Counted from the stretch's first letter, positions 54,488-64,000 are shown. The stretch: 64,000 nucleotides of DNA from Turicibacter bilis (GCF_024499055.1 NZ_CP071249.1:558001-622000); one strand, 5' to 3'. Notes: a model not told the origin generated them from the letters alone. Numbers and translations: made by a program.

Positions 54488-55414
54488 TTAATTCAAGTTT
54501 AATTTAAAATAACTTCTGACATATTGATGATCAGCCTCTAATTGCTTCATCAGTTCTGCAATGGAACCAAAACGCTTTTCCTCTCGTAAATACTCACAAA
54601 AATCAAGCGTCATCTCTTTGCCATAAATATCCTCACTAAAATCTAGAATATACGTTTCAATTGAAACTTGATCATTAAAGTTAAACGTTGGATTATGACC
54701 AATATTACACATTCCCACATAACGTTGTCCTTCAATTTCAACCTCAACTGCATAAACACCTTTTTTAGGAATCACATAGTCTTCACTTAACTGAAGATTA
54801 GCCGTTGGAAAACCAATTTGACGCCCTCGTTGTTGACCGCTCACAACCATTCCGTGGATACGATACGGTCGACCCAGCATTTGTGTCACTTTTTTAATAT
54901 TTCCATCTGCTAAATAACGCTTAATTTCAGTGGCTCCTATTTTCTCTTGTTCTAATTCATATTTAGGGGTGATATTTAAGCTAAATCGATCTGAGTAACC
55001 TCCCAATAATTCCACCTCACCTTCCCCCATTCGTCCGAATCGGAAATCAAATCCTGTTGAGACATGTGCTACCCCATACTGAATGAGATAACGTTCAACG
55101 AAATCAATCGCTCTCATATTTGCTAACGTTTCATTAAATGGTAAAATAATCAATTCATCCACACCTAATTCAGTTAAGCGGCTTACTTTTTCTTGATAAG
55201 GTGTTAATAAACGTTCGCTGTCTAATTTCTTTAAAAAGATATTCGGACTGGGAGAAAAGGTCATCACGGCACTTCGCATTTGATGAGCCTTCGCATAATC
55301 TACTACTTCTTTAATCACCGCTTGATGCCCAAGATGTAGCCCATCAAAGTAACCTAAGGCGACAGCAATCGGTTGATCCAATTTTTTACTTAAATTTAAA
55401 TGTATAACTTCCAT
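54488..55414 (-). CDS. ribF: Bifunctional riboflavin kinase/FAD synthetase RibF
   Basis: RibF makes FMN and FAD. The N-terminal adenylyltransferase has ALGYFDGLHLGHQAVIKEV (about 18-36) and VSTGFDFRFGRMGEG. The C-terminal kinase has GRQIGFPTANLQL, KKGVYAVEVEIEGQRYVGMCNIGHNPTF and an IETYILDFSEDIYGKEM stretch. 308 residues. The ATG at 55414 is preferred, as the GTG at 55423 overlaps the AGGAAGTG site. It follows truB by 12 bp and precedes rpsO, the usual truB-ribF-rpsO order. Confidence 0.96.
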   Translation of the reverse strand: MEVIHLNLSKKLDQPIAVALGYFDGLHLGHQAVIKEVVDYAKAHQMRSAVMTFSPSPNIFLKKLDSERLLTPYQEKVSRLTELGVDELIILPFNETLANMRAIDFVERYLIQYGVAHVSTGFDFRFGRMGEGEVELLGGYSDRFSLNITPKYELEQEKIGATEIKRYLADGNIKKVTQMLGRPYRIHGMVVSGQQRGRQIGFPTANLQLSEDYVIPKKGVYAVEVEIEGQRYVGMCNIGHNPTFNFNDQVSIETYILDFSEDIYGKEMTLDFCEYLREEKRFGSIAELMKQLEADHQYVRSYFKLNLN

Positions 55415-55426
55415 CTCAATCACTTC

Positions 55427-56326
55427 CTAAAAGAAGCCCCTCATTGATCGATAGACATCATTAGTTGGGTGCTTTTCATATACTGCTAAACATTGTCCAC
55501 TTTGACTATAAAGTGCCACTGGAGACACTGTGACATGATTAACTTGTTTCGGATATAATTGTACGCCATTTCGTACTAGTTTTTCAACCCAAGAATCGAC
55601 CACAACCGATGGGAAATCTGCCATTGCCTGTTCTAATGTCAACAAAGTTAATGTATTCGATTCAGCCTTTTCTTTGAAAGCCTCTAAACTTAAGCAATCA
55701 GAAATATTAAAAACACCTGAAGCAATACGCCTTAAATGAGACATATGTGCTGGATATCCAAGCTTTTCTCCAATCGTTACAGCTACGGTGCGAACGAATA
55801 ATCCCTTACTTCCTTTGACACGGAAACTAAATTTAACTAATCCATCTTCACTTTGATGAACGTTGCCTAATAGTTCTAATTCATAAATCGTGACCTCACG
55901 ACGTGGACGCTCAACTTCAAGTCCAGCACGTGCGTATTCGTATAGCTTTTTACCATTAACCTTAACTGCTGAATACATCGGTGGGACTTGAATACTACTT
56001 CCGAGCATACTTTTTAAAACTGCTTCCACTTCTTCCTTCGTTATCGTACGGTCGACTCGTTTTTCTTCAACTAATTCACCATCAGCATCTTCAGTGGTCG
56101 TTGAAAAACCGATTGTAACTTCACCTAAATATTCTTTTTCATTTGCTGTTAAAAACTGCGAAATCTTCGTGGCACGTCCGACACAAATCGGTAAAACACC
56201 TGTTACACTTGGATCAAGCGTTCCGGTATGCCCAACCTTTTTCGTTTTCAACACTTTACGGACAATATTGACACAATCATGCGATGTCATTCCTGCCGGC
56301 TTATCTAGTAACAATACCCCGTCCAT
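55427..56326 (-). CDS. truB: tRNA pseudouridine-55 synthase TruB
   Basis: TruB makes pseudouridine 55 in the T-loop of tRNAs. The 299 residues show GVLLLDKPAGMTSHDCVN at the N-terminus, then KVGHTGTLDPSVTGVLPICVG with the catalytic Asp at about 39. PMYSAVKVNGKKLYEYAR and KGLFVRTVAVTIGEKLG follow. The ATG follows GAGGTGA. It forms an operon with ribF. Confidence 0.97.
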   Translation of the reverse strand: MDGVLLLDKPAGMTSHDCVNIVRKVLKTKKVGHTGTLDPSVTGVLPICVGRATKISQFLTANEKEYLGEVTIGFSTTTEDADGELVEEKRVDRTITKEEVEAVLKSMLGSSIQVPPMYSAVKVNGKKLYEYARAGLEVERPRREVTIYELELLGNVHQSEDGLVKFSFRVKGSKGLFVRTVAVTIGEKLGYPAHMSHLRRIASGVFNISDCLSLEAFKEKAESNTLTLLTLEQAMADFPSVVVDSWVEKLVRNGVQLYPKQVNHVTVSPVALYSQSGQCLAVYEKHPTNDVYRSMRGFF

Positions 56327-56347
56327 AATTCACCTCATCACTTTCTT

Positions 56348-57484
56348 TTAAATCGATAATAAAAATTGTTCAAACACATCATTTGCCATGAGCAAACCTT
56401 GACGCGTTAAACGAATTTGATTTCCAACGCGCTCTAAATCATGAGCTTGAATTAATTTTTCCAACGCTTCTTGATAAATTGCTTCTACGTTCACACTATA
56501 TTTTTTTGAAATCTGTTCTAGATTAATTCCTTCCATGAGGCGTAAACCTAAAAACATTTCTTCTTCAATTTTTTCTTCTTTCGATAAAACACTTGACTCA
56601 ATCACAGGTAATTCTTGTTTTTTCAATGACTCAATATATGTATTAATAGAGCGTGTATTTTGATAGCGGGTCCCCTCTACATAACCATGCGCACCGAGTC
56701 CCGTCCCAATATACTCTTCATTTTTCCAATACCATTGATTATGAAGACTTGGAATTGATTTTGCAAAATTACTAATTTCATAGTGATGGTAGCCATGTTG
56801 AGCCAACATCTCTATAACGATTTCATACATGTTTGCTTCAATTTCATTATCTGTTAATTTTAACTGATCTTTCATATAAGCTAAATACAACTGCGTATGC
56901 TCCTCAACAATTAAAGAATACGCTGAAATATGTTCCACATCAAGAGCAATTGCCTTCTTTAAATCTTCTTTTAACTGTTCAATGGTCTGTCCAGGAATGG
57001 CATAAATCAAATCTAAATTAATATTATACATTCCATGAGCCTTTAATGTCGCAACCGCTTGTTCTACATGTTGACTCCCATGTTGGCGGCCAATTCGTTT
57101 CAGCAGTGTTTCATGAAAGGTTTGAACGCCCAAACTGAAGCGGGAAATTTGTTGTGAAAGTAAGTATTCCACCTTTTCTTCCGTTAAGTTCTCTGGATTG
57201 GCTTCAATACTAAATTCGACGATTTGTTCCATTTTAATCGCTTCATGTAAATAGTCAAATAACGGCTGAATTTGCTCGACGCTTAAAGCTGTGGGCGTTC
57301 CTCCTCCGATATAAATCGATTGAAGCTCGTCAAATCCGACCTGTTGCTCATAATACTTTAGCTCTTGTAGGAGTGCTTGAATGTATTCCTCATGACGTTG
57401 TCCCTTCGTGATTAACTTAGGAAAATCACAATACGTACAAATATGATCACAAAATGGAATATGTATATATAATCCTTTCGCCAT
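56348..57484 (-). CDS. hemW: Radical SAM heme chaperone HemW
   Basis: HemW binds heme and an iron-sulfur cluster and is thought to insert heme into respiratory proteins. LYIHIPFCDHICTYCDF (residues 5-21) supplies the CxxxCxxC cluster ligands. SIYIGGGTPTALS, SIEANPENLT, FSLGVQTFHE and a NLDLIYAIPGQT segment follow. A HemN C-terminal domain ends the 378 residues. It is separated from true HemN by the lack of a fourth cysteine after the CxxxCxxC motif (the next residues are DF). It sits between the phosphatase gene and truB. Confidence 0.92.
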   Translation of the reverse strand: MAKGLYIHIPFCDHICTYCDFPKLITKGQRHEEYIQALLQELKYYEQQVGFDELQSIYIGGGTPTALSVEQIQPLFDYLHEAIKMEQIVEFSIEANPENLTEEKVEYLLSQQISRFSLGVQTFHETLLKRIGRQHGSQHVEQAVATLKAHGMYNINLDLIYAIPGQTIEQLKEDLKKAIALDVEHISAYSLIVEEHTQLYLAYMKDQLKLTDNEIEANMYEIVIEMLAQHGYHHYEISNFAKSIPSLHNQWYWKNEEYIGTGLGAHGYVEGTRYQNTRSINTYIESLKKQELPVIESSVLSKEEKIEEEMFLGLRLMEGINLEQISKKYSVNVEAIYQEALEKLIQAHDLERVGNQIRLTRQGLLMANDVFEQFLLSI

Positions 57485-57493
57485 ATGACACCT

Positions 57494-58270
57494 CTATAGA
57501 CGTTCAATGACATTTAAATTTAAGCGTTTCGCCATGTCACGGGCCATTTGCATATACTCATCATTTAGATAAGCCGGATTATGACAATCTGAATTAACAA
57601 TCACTTTTACGGTTGGGAATTCATTCGCAATAATTGACCAGAATTTTTCAGATGGATACGGATAACGAACCCCATCTTGATACGTTTGCTTCCCACGCCT
57701 TAATCCATTAGCGTTCACTTCTAAAATGACATCATTATCTAATGCCGCTTGTGCAATTTGGCGTGTGGCTGCTTCACAAGCCTCATCCCAACGTGGATAA
57801 AGAGTCATAAAAACGTCAGGATGTGCTAAAATTGCAAATAACTTTGTTGCCAGTGCCTCTTCAATACACGATGCATACACGTTTAATTGTTCAGGTTTTG
57901 TGAAATGGAAGGCATCTTTGAATTTACCATCAATTTCAATATAGTGTTGCGCTAAAATTAAATAATCGGTTTGTTGTTTTAATTCCGTCATATAATCATG
58001 AAGGTGTGGAAAATATTCACACTCTAAGGCTTTTAAAACTTTAATTTGTGGATATTTTTTCTGAGCTTGTTCAATATCTTTAAAATATGTTGCTAACTCA
58101 GAGTAATCCATACGACGTGTTCCCATCTGAGGGAAATTTTGATGTGGCGTGTGACAACTCATTCCAATTTCAGCGTAATTATGCTTAACTGCTTCTTTAA
58201 CATAAGCCTCAACATCACCTTTGGCATGTTTACAACGATCATGATGCGTATGATAATTCGTTAATAACAT
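57494..58270 (-). CDS. PHP-domain histidinol-phosphatase-like hydrolase (HisJ/HisK type)
   Basis: This is a 258-residue metal-dependent phosphoesterase. The N-terminal NYHTHHDRCKHA carries the first metal-binding histidines. EIGMSCHTPHQN, LKALECEYFPH, LILAQHYIE, ILAHPDVFM and VNSDCHNPAYL (C-terminal) supply the rest. The fold and motifs match histidinol phosphatase of the PHP family, but no other his genes are near, so the substrate may differ. The ATG at 58270 follows AGAGGTGA; the earlier GTG lies inside that site. Confidence 0.85.
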   Translation of the reverse strand: MLLTNYHTHHDRCKHAKGDVEAYVKEAVKHNYAEIGMSCHTPHQNFPQMGTRRMDYSELATYFKDIEQAQKKYPQIKVLKALECEYFPHLHDYMTELKQQTDYLILAQHYIEIDGKFKDAFHFTKPEQLNVYASCIEEALATKLFAILAHPDVFMTLYPRWDEACEAATRQIAQAALDNDVILEVNANGLRRGKQTYQDGVRYPYPSEKFWSIIANEFPTVKVIVNSDCHNPAYLNDEYMQMARDMAKRLNLNVIERL

Positions 58271-58362
58271 ATTTCTCACCTCTTTATTATGATTCTTTTT
58301 TAGTTTATCTTAAACATTCCAAACAATAAATGAACTTGCTTAGTTTTTACTCCCTATTAATA

Positions 58363-58389
58363 GAAAAAGAGAGGTCTTTGCCCTCTCTT
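58363..58389 (-). terminator. Terminator of lepA
   Basis: A perfect 8-bp stem AAGAGAGG/CCTCTCTT with a 7-nt loop overlaps the lepA stop codon and runs into a U tract. Confidence 0.85.
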
Positions 58390-60220
58390 AATCTTCGTCC
58401 ATTGATAATACAGCCATGAATGCCTCTTGTGGAACCTCAACTGATCCAACAGACTTCATACGTTTCTTACCTTCTTTTTGTTTTTCAAGTAATTTACGTT
58501 TACGTGAAATGTCTCCTCCGTAACATTTAGCTAAGACGTTTTTACGTAAGGCCTTAATCGTTGAACGGGCGATGATTTTCCCACCAATCGCAGCTTGAAT
58601 TGGAACCTCGAACTGTTGTCTTGGGATAATTTCTTTTAACTTTTCAGTGATCACTTTACCACGTGAATAGGCAAAATCTTTATGAACAATTAAACTTAAC
58701 GCATCGACAATTTCACCATTTAATAAGATATCCATCTTCACAAGTTTTGATGGCTTGTATCCAATTAACTCATAATCAAATGATGCATATCCTTTTGTTG
58801 ATGATTTTAATTGGTCAAAGAAGTCATAAACGATTTCTCCAAGTGGAATTTCATAGTTAACATGAACACGTGTTTCATCTAAATATTGCATATCGATGAA
58901 GACACCACGTTTTTTCTGACATAATTCCATGATAGCTCCAACATAATCATTTGGTGTCATGATTGATGCCTTAACATAAGGTTCTTCAATTGATTTGATG
59001 GTCTGTGGTTCAGGCATTTGTGATGGGTTATCGACAATTAACTGCGTTCCGTCTGTTAAGTAAACATGATAGATTACCGACGGTGCTGTTGCGATTAAGT
59101 CAATGTTAAACTCACGTTCAATACGTTCTTGAATCACATCCATGTGTAATAATCCTAAGAATCCAGTACGGAATCCGAATCCTAAGGCTTGTGATGTTTC
59201 AGGCTCGAATTGTAATGATGAGTCATTTAAAACTAATTTTTCTAATGCATCACGTAAATCGTTATAACGAGCAGCATCAATCGGATATAATCCACAGAAA
59301 ACCATTGGGTTTAATTTACGGTACCCTGGTAATGGTTCTTCCGCTGGATTATCTACTGATGTAATCGTATCCCCCACGCGAACCGTCTTCACATCTTTAA
59401 TTGACGCTGTCACGAATCCTACATCACCAACACTTAAATAGTCGACTACTTTTTCATGTGGTGTGTGAACTCCAACTTCAACGACTTCGTATTCAGCACC
59501 TGTTGCCATCATACGAATGATTTGACCTTTTTTCATCGTTCCATTTACCACACGGATTGAAGCAATAATTCCACGATATTGATCATAAACTGAGTCGAAA
59601 ATTAAGGCCTGAAGTGGTGCATCAGGATCTCCTGTTGGTGCTGGGACTTTTTCAACAACTTGTTCTAAAATTTCTTCAATTCCGATTCCCGCTTTAGCAG
59701 AAGCTAACACAGCATCATCAGCTGGTAATCCGATGATATCTTCTACTTCTTGCTTCACACGATCTGGATCGGCACTTGGTAAATCAATTTTATTGACTAA
59801 AGGTAAAATTTCTAAATCATTATCTAAGGCTAAATAAACATTCGCTAAGGTTTGGGCTTCAATTCCCTGTGCCGCATCGACCACTAATACGGCTCCTTCA
59901 CAAGCAGCTAGTGAACGTGATACCTCATACGTAAAATCGACGTGTCCTGGGGTATCAATTAAATGTAAAATATACTCATTTCCATCTTTAGCTTTATATG
60001 TCAACTGCACGGCATTTAACTTAATCGTAATTCCGCGCTCACGCTCAAGTTCCATTGAGTCTAACAGCTGATTTTTCATCTCACGTTTTTCCAACGCATT
60101 CGTTCGCTCTAAGATACGATCCGAAAGTGTTGTTTTCCCATGATCGATGTGGGCTATAATTGAAAAGTTGCGAATTCGTTTTTGTCGCTCTTTGATTTGT
60201 TCGCTATTAATCGCACTCAC
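58388..60220 (-). CDS. lepA: Elongation factor 4 (LepA) GTPase
   Basis: LepA back-translocates or rescues stalled ribosomes and aids initiation. [20 protein letters not shown] (G1) is followed by [33 protein letters not shown] (G3) and [13 protein letters not shown] (G4). The family-specific C-terminal domain has [23 protein letters not shown] and ends [16 protein letters not shown]. 610 residues. The start is a GTG at 60220, 6 bp after GGAGTG; the GTG at 60229 lies inside that site. Confidence 0.97.
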   Translation of the reverse strand: MSAINSEQIKERQKRIRNFSIIAHIDHGKTTLSDRILERTNALEKREMKNQLLDSMELERERGITIKLNAVQLTYKAKDGNEYILHLIDTPGHVDFTYEVSRSLAACEGAVLVVDAAQGIEAQTLANVYLALDNDLEILPLVNKIDLPSADPDRVKQEVEDIIGLPADDAVLASAKAGIGIEEILEQVVEKVPAPTGDPDAPLQALIFDSVYDQYRGIIASIRVVNGTMKKGQIIRMMATGAEYEVVEVGVHTPHEKVVDYLSVGDVGFVTASIKDVKTVRVGDTITSVDNPAEEPLPGYRKLNPMVFCGLYPIDAARYNDLRDALEKLVLNDSSLQFEPETSQALGFGFRTGFLGLLHMDVIQERIEREFNIDLIATAPSVIYHVYLTDGTQLIVDNPSQMPEPQTIKSIEEPYVKASIMTPNDYVGAIMELCQKKRGVFIDMQYLDETRVHVNYEIPLGEIVYDFFDQLKSSTKGYASFDYELIGYKPSKLVKMDILLNGEIVDALSLIVHKDFAYSRGKVITEKLKEIIPRQQFEVPIQAAIGGKIIARSTIKALRKNVLAKCYGGDISRKRKLLEKQKEGKKRMKSVGSVEVPQEAFMAVLSMDED

Positions 60221-60366
60221 AAAGCTCACTCCATTTCGGTAAAATAATATCCACTCTATTTTACTTTAAATTTACTTATCTCACAAGAAAAATTTGTGGA
60301 ATCTCTTGTTTTTATCATGATTTAGCCATTTTTATGACCTCTTTATTTTGGAGATAAGAAGCCATA

Positions 60367-60409
60367 CAAAAAGACTATTGCCCCAAATACTCACTCGGTC
60401 AATAGTCTT
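60367..60409. terminator. Terminator downstream of the yqxA-like gene
   Basis: A perfect 10-bp stem AAGACTATTG/CAATAGTCTT with a 19-nt loop and a short U run lies about 40 bp after the yqxA-like stop codon. It separates the spore genes from lepA. Confidence 0.75.
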
Positions 60410-60447
60410 ATGTTATCCCATTTTTTATATTAAATGAAATTCAACTC

Positions 60448-60846
60448 TTATTCACTGATTAGTTGATCAAAAAATCTAACCACTGTACGCAAAACCTCAC
60501 GCACAATGGTTTTTAATACATCTGCGATGTCTTGTCCTAATTTAGAGATATTATTGTGACTAACCCCACTCACTTTGTTTAATGCGGATGTCGTAGGTGA
60601 AGGTTGACTTGAAGTTTGAGTAATGGGTTTACTACTGTTCATTTGGCTGGTTTGCACGGTCTGACTATAGGGAATAAACGTATTTTCTTCGTCTTTTAAA
60701 CTCGCTTCGTATTGCTCAATTTGTTCATTTAAAAATGTTGAGGCTTGCGCTGTCGATTGAATTTTCAAGTCTTCAACGTGAAGACTATACGACATCCCTA
60801 GCATAAAACAAGAAATGGCTATGATGATTAGCCCCCCTTTTTTCAT
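60448..60846 (-). CDS. YqxA-like membrane-anchored protein, spore locus, unknown
   Basis: This is a 132-residue protein of unknown function. One N-terminal membrane helix or signal (GGLIIIAISCFMLGMSYSL) is followed by a Gln/Ser/Thr-rich linker. An amphipathic C-terminal helix ends it (DIADVLKTIVREVLRTVVRFFDQLISE). The place between spoIIP and lepA is that of yqxA in Bacillus subtilis; the sequence match is only tentative. The ATG at 60846 is 5 bp after GGGGGAG, and a GTG-type upstream extension into spoIIP was rejected. A surface role in sporulation is inferred from position. Confidence 0.65.
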   Translation of the reverse strand: MKKGGLIIIAISCFMLGMSYSLHVEDLKIQSTAQASTFLNEQIEQYEASLKDEENTFIPYSQTVQTSQMNSSKPITQTSSQPSPTTSALNKVSGVSHNNISKLGQDIADVLKTIVREVLRTVVRFFDQLISE

Positions 60847-60859
60847 AAGCACTCCCCCA

Positions 60860-61906
60860 TCATTCATGCGCTTTAATATACGTTGTTAAAACATCTGCCA
60901 CTGCCTGGGCTGAATTAGTGACTTCTTCATAAGTGTTATAATCACTTCCCACCTCAATTAAAATCATCGTCGTGGCAAAATCTTGATTATAAACGCCGTT
61001 ATAGCCAACCCCGCCGTTTTCACGAATCCCTCGCGATAATCCAGGATACTTTTCGCTCAATAAGGCTTCCAACTCTTGAATAATTTTTTGATTTTCTTTA
61101 TATCGCTCATTATCAGTTCCTAACACAAACATCACTTTGGCATACGGTTTCCCATCAATCGTTGTCACAGATTTCTCATAACTAATCGAATCCCGATGAA
61201 AGTCAATAAAATAGCGTAATGTCTCATGTTGACTCGCCGTATCCTCTAAATACATTCGTGATGCCTTATAAGATAATGAATAATGCCACTTATTTTTACT
61301 CACAACCTCTGCCGCTGAACGAGATTCAACTAATGTATTTATATTTTGACTTTGTAACTGCTCAGCTACCATGTAAGATAAATCAACCACACTAACTGGC
61401 CGACCTAACTGCTCATTCACAGCTCCACCTTCATATAGTTCACCGTCATGAGAATTAAAGATATAAACCAACGGATCGGTTGTGATTACTTCTTGCATCG
61501 GTTCGACATCTAACTCCTCACTAACATATGTATATTTATAATCTTGTGGTGGCGTTGCTGCTGTTGCACTTTGACTCGGTGCCTTCATATTAATAAAAGC
61601 AAACCCATCATTGATAAAGGAGCAAAGTTGATTCAAGTCCAGTGAAGTCATGATTTCTGCAAAGTATTTTTGTAAATTCATCACCACATCCACAATATCT
61701 CCCGCGGTTGAAAAATCAAAAATACTTGATAAAATTGTTTCTTGTTTCACATGTTTATCGTAAGCTTCTTTTTGATTAACATATAGCAACTGAAAAAACT
61801 GCGTGAAGCAAAGTGTGAGAACAAATCCCAGTATGATGATATAGGGTGTTAATTTATTCAGCTTTTTCTTCCATTTTTTTCTCCTTAAACGTTGTTTTCG
61901 ATTCAA
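60860..61906 (-). CDS. spoIIP: Stage II sporulation protein P (SpoIIP)
   Basis: SpoIIP is the amidase and endopeptidase of the engulfment complex with SpoIID and SpoIIM. A basic N-terminus and one membrane helix (LTPYIIILGFVLTLCFTQFFQLL) precede an extracellular domain. The catalytic zone has VYIFNSHDGELYEGG (about 147-161), NINTLVESRSA, SYKASRMYLEDTASQ, RYFIDFHRDS and ENGGVGYNGVYNQDFATTMILIEVGSDYNTYEEV. 348 residues. The start is a TTG at 61906 very close to GGGGGAG. It follows gpr as in Bacillus. Confidence 0.93.
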   Translation of the reverse strand: MNRKQRLRRKKWKKKLNKLTPYIIILGFVLTLCFTQFFQLLYVNQKEAYDKHVKQETILSSIFDFSTAGDIVDVVMNLQKYFAEIMTSLDLNQLCSFINDGFAFINMKAPSQSATAATPPQDYKYTYVSEELDVEPMQEVITTDPLVYIFNSHDGELYEGGAVNEQLGRPVSVVDLSYMVAEQLQSQNINTLVESRSAAEVVSKNKWHYSLSYKASRMYLEDTASQHETLRYFIDFHRDSISYEKSVTTIDGKPYAKVMFVLGTDNERYKENQKIIQELEALLSEKYPGLSRGIRENGGVGYNGVYNQDFATTMILIEVGSDYNTYEEVTNSAQAVADVLTTYIKAHE

Positions 61907-62037
61907 TCTCCCCCGCCCCCTGACTGTTGTATTTCATCGAAAGATGCTTACCTTTCGCGTAACATTTACCTCTTTAAAACATATACGTTATTATACAAAA
62001 TCAGTGGTGTTAATTATTGTTGTTTTATGGTCAAGAA

Positions 62038-63105
62038 TTAGCTAAATTGTACATTTGGATGTAAGGCTCGATTGAGACCATTGGAAATTAATGTCGCTAA
62101 ATCCTCCATTTCTGTATCGATTTCTTTTGGGGTCACGATTAGATTATAACCATTTGGTGTTAAGACCTCAGAAATCAATTGGCGCTTCTCTTCTTCTTCT
62201 AAGTTTCCGACTTGCCCCATAAATTGCTCACGAAGTTCTGGAGACGGTAAATCTTCATCGGTATATATTTGACGTGCACTTGAAAATGGCACGAGTTTTT
62301 TATAAGAGCGCGACTCCTCTTTTAACGATTTCCCAATATGTTTAAGAAGAAAATCGATCGTATCACTCGTAATCGAAACCGCATCGACAACAGTTGGAAC
62401 CCCGATTGCAAAAACAGGGATACCTAGCGATTCCTCATCAACTGCCTTACGTTTATTTCCGACCCCGCTACCTGGTGCAATTCCTGTATCAGTCATTTGA
62501 ATCATTTTATTGACACGAGTAATCGAACGCGAAGCTAAAGCATCCACAACGACTAAGAAATCTGGCTTCACTTTTTTGACCAGTGATTCAATCACATCAT
62601 ATGTTTCGATTCCAGTCATCCCCATCACACCTGGTGCTAATGCACTGACTTCACGATAACTTCGATCCACTTCATTTGGACGAAGCTCATATAAATGACG
62701 CGTCACAATGACTTCATCAACGACCATTGGTCCTAATGCATCAGGCGTCACATGATCATTTCCGAGTCCAATCACTAAACAAGTATCTGTTTCTTTAATG
62801 TCTCGATGTTTTAATAGCTTCGATAATTGCTCTGCAAAGACTTCCATCGCCACCGTTAACTGATCATGTTCATGAGTAATGATAGAAGACGTATCGAGTG
62901 TCATATAACGACCTGCCTTTTTTCCCACACGTTCAACTGCTTCAGGTGCTACATCAATGCAAGTCACTTTTAATCCTTTAATATTATCTTCTTCGTATTT
63001 CACCCCTTCTTGAGACGCCTCATTCACTTGCCCGACCATTTGTTCAACGGCTTCTAACGCTAAATCTGAACGACATTGCCACTTTTTCATTTCCTGTTCA
63101 TTCAT
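62038..63105 (-). CDS. gpr: Germination protease GPR
   Basis: GPR is an aspartate-type protease that degrades small acid-soluble spore proteins at germination. It is made as a zymogen. The 355 residues begin with a short pro-region (NEQEMKKWQCRSDLALEA). VKVTCIDV-like LKVTCIDVAPEAVERVGKKAGRY, GLGNDHVTPDALGPMVVD, VSALAPGVMGMTGIET and FLVVVDALASRS (catalytic Asp) follow. GIAPGSGVGNKR comes next. The ATG at 63105 follows GAGGTGA. spoIIP lies downstream. Confidence 0.95.
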   Translation of the reverse strand: MNEQEMKKWQCRSDLALEAVEQMVGQVNEASQEGVKYEEDNIKGLKVTCIDVAPEAVERVGKKAGRYMTLDTSSIITHEHDQLTVAMEVFAEQLSKLLKHRDIKETDTCLVIGLGNDHVTPDALGPMVVDEVIVTRHLYELRPNEVDRSYREVSALAPGVMGMTGIETYDVIESLVKKVKPDFLVVVDALASRSITRVNKMIQMTDTGIAPGSGVGNKRKAVDEESLGIPVFAIGVPTVVDAVSITSDTIDFLLKHIGKSLKEESRSYKKLVPFSSARQIYTDEDLPSPELREQFMGQVGNLEEEEKRQLISEVLTPNGYNLIVTPKEIDTEMEDLATLISNGLNRALHPNVQFS

Positions 63106-63142
63106 AATAATCACCTCAAAAATAGTGTGAGCTAGTTTTAGT

Positions 63143-63173
63143 TATTTCATGAAAATTTATTCAAAATTTATTC
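63143..63173 (-). promoter_or_regulatory. Possible forespore (SigG-type) promoter of gpr
   Basis: GAATA (63169-63173) and CATGAAATA (63143-63151) lie 17 bp apart, as SigG promoters require. The -10 departs from the CATACTA consensus, so the call is tentative. Confidence 0.35.
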
Positions 63174-63180
63174 TCAAATT

Positions 63181-63208
63181 AAAAAAAGACAATTTAAGCT
63201 CGTCTTTT
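63181..63208 (-). terminator. Terminator of the EamA transporter gene
   Basis: The stem AAAAGAC/GTCTTTT with an 11-nt loop overlaps the stop codon and leads into a U run. Confidence 0.7.
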
Positions 63209-64000
63209 ATTCTTGTTGTATCACTTGTTTTCTTTTTAACACGCCAGGGTCCCATTCAATCATTAAGACAGCTAAGACACTGAAAATTCCACCGATACAA
63301 AGCTTGACTGTCACAGGATCGCCTAAAATAAGAACAGATAAAATGGCTCCAAATAATGATTCAAATGATAAAATCAATCCTACTTTTGCTTCAGATGTGT
63401 GACGTTGCGCGATCGATTGAATCAAGAAAGCAAACAGCGTACTCAATAACCCTAAATACAAAACGGCGATTCCACTACGAAATGAGACCTCGACCCAGGG
63501 CATCCTCAATGACCAAATGAACGATAAAACAGCAACAGTTACCATCTGTATTGTATTAAAACAATACGGATTACAACGCGGACTAAATAAGCCGGTGATC
63601 ACAATTTGAACAGCAAAACCAATTGCACAAATTAAGGTCAAAATATCCCCTATGTTCATGGAAAAATCTTTTTCAAGAGATAAAAAACTAACGCCTAACA
63701 CCATGAGTAAAATCCCAGTCCATTGTGTAACTGTTAAACGACGTTTAAAAAAGATAACTCCAAGTAGCGGGACAAGTAAGACATAAGTAGATGTAATAAA
63801 GGCATTTTTTGAAGCTGTCGTATACTGCATGCCAATTGTTTGAAACGAAAAGCCAATGAATAAAAAGATTCCGGCTAAGACTCCCCCTATCACGTCAATT
63901 TTTTTAATAGATTTTAACACTTTAAAGAAAATCATCACCATTCCTACGGCTGCAACGATAAATCTCAAAGCAGTTAACTGTGCTGGCCCCATCCCACTCT
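63207..64000 (-). CDS. EamA/DMT-superfamily permease (partial, N-terminus cut by window edge)
   Basis: About 263 residues of a drug/metabolite-type membrane transporter are visible. The frame stays open to the window edge, upstream of an internal ATG at 63992. The stretch SGMGPAQLTALRF is normally about 35 residues into the protein, so the start lies outside. Two EamA repeats of about four to five helices each are visible; QTIGMQYTTASKNAFITSTYVLLVPLLG marks the end of the first repeat. GLLSTLFAFLIQSIAQRHTSEAKVGLILSFESLFGA marks the second. The substrate is unknown. It is a separate unit from gpr. Confidence 0.85.
   Translation of the reverse strand, partial: SGMGPAQLTALRFIVAAVGMVMIFFKVLKSIKKIDVIGGVLAGIFLFIGFSFQTIGMQYTTASKNAFITSTYVLLVPLLGVIFFKRRLTVTQWTGILLMVLGVSFLSLEKDFSMNIGDILTLICAIGFAVQIVITGLFSPRCNPYCFNTIQMVTVAVLSFIWSLRMPWVEVSFRSGIAVLYLGLLSTLFAFLIQSIAQRHTSEAKVGLILSFESLFGAILSVLILGDPVTVKLCIGGIFSVLAVLMIEWDPGVLKRKQVIQQE

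Overview
The window comes from an AT-rich, endospore-forming member of the Bacillota. Spore genes (sigK, dpaA, spoIIP, gpr) sit among housekeeping blocks whose order closely follows Bacillus subtilis (yqeG-yqeH...yqeI-yqeK-rsfS-yqeM-comEA-comEC-holA; alaS-ireB-ruvX-yrzB-mltG-trmR-trhP1-trhP2-udk-greA; rpsO-pnp-ylxY-dpaA-asd-dapG-dapA; gpr-spoIIP-yqxA-lepA-hemW). The base composition, strong GAGGTG-type ribosome binding sites and this trimmed gene set suggest a Turicibacter- or Erysipelotrichia-like organism. That genus guess is inference. Almost all genes lie on the minus strand. The plus-strand exceptions are sigK and one BMP lipoprotein gene. I saw no tRNA, rRNA or CRISPR.

Layout. 1-1.2 kb: cut potA and its XRE-cupin regulator. 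1.4-7.8 kb: typA, holA, comEC, comEA and a small membrane protein. 8-11.8 kb: ribosome-assembly cluster yqeG/yqeH, then yhbY-yqeK-rsfS-yqeM behind a structured leader. 12-16.6 kb: sigK, the NAD pair nadD-nadE, mtnN, greA. 16.8-25.9 kb: udk, the 5-methoxyuridine tRNA genes trhP2-trhP1-trmR, mltG, a DUF1292 gene, ruvX, ireB, and alaS with a T-box. 26-29.8 kb: a 55-residue small ORF, recD2, mnmA. 30-39.2 kb: nucleoside ABC transporter nupO-nupP-nupQ with three BMP/PnrA-type lipoproteins, two of them a divergent duplication that includes the leader. 39.6-43.8 kb: ftsK/spoIIIE and RNase J. 44.6-49.5 kb: spore dipicolinate cluster dpaA-asd-lysC-dapA plus a ylxY-type deacetylase. 49.9-54.4 kb: pnp and rpsO separated by a class C group II intron inserted just after the rpsO terminator. 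54.5-60.2 kb: ribF, truB, hemW, a PHP-family phosphatase, lepA. 60.4-64 kb: yqxA-like gene, spoIIP, gpr and a cut EamA transporter.

How it works together. The dpa cluster feeds aspartate into dipicolinate; dpaB is absent from its usual place and the aspartokinase has a shortened, unrecognisable regulatory end. A SigK-type promoter lies before dpaA. SpoIIP and GPR act in engulfment and germination.

The strongest unexplained signals are: (i) a 60-nt, 11-bp-stem hairpin placed exactly between the Shine-Dalgarno and the likely start of RNase J, behind a roughly 520-nt leader; (ii) a structured leader before the yhbY operon; (iii) the intron at the rpsO terminator; (iv) the dpaB gap and short aspartokinase; (v) several orphan hairpins. 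A practical point: in many genes here the first in-frame GTG lies inside the GAGGTG ribosome binding site, so the true start is the next ATG or GTG; I have moved those starts.
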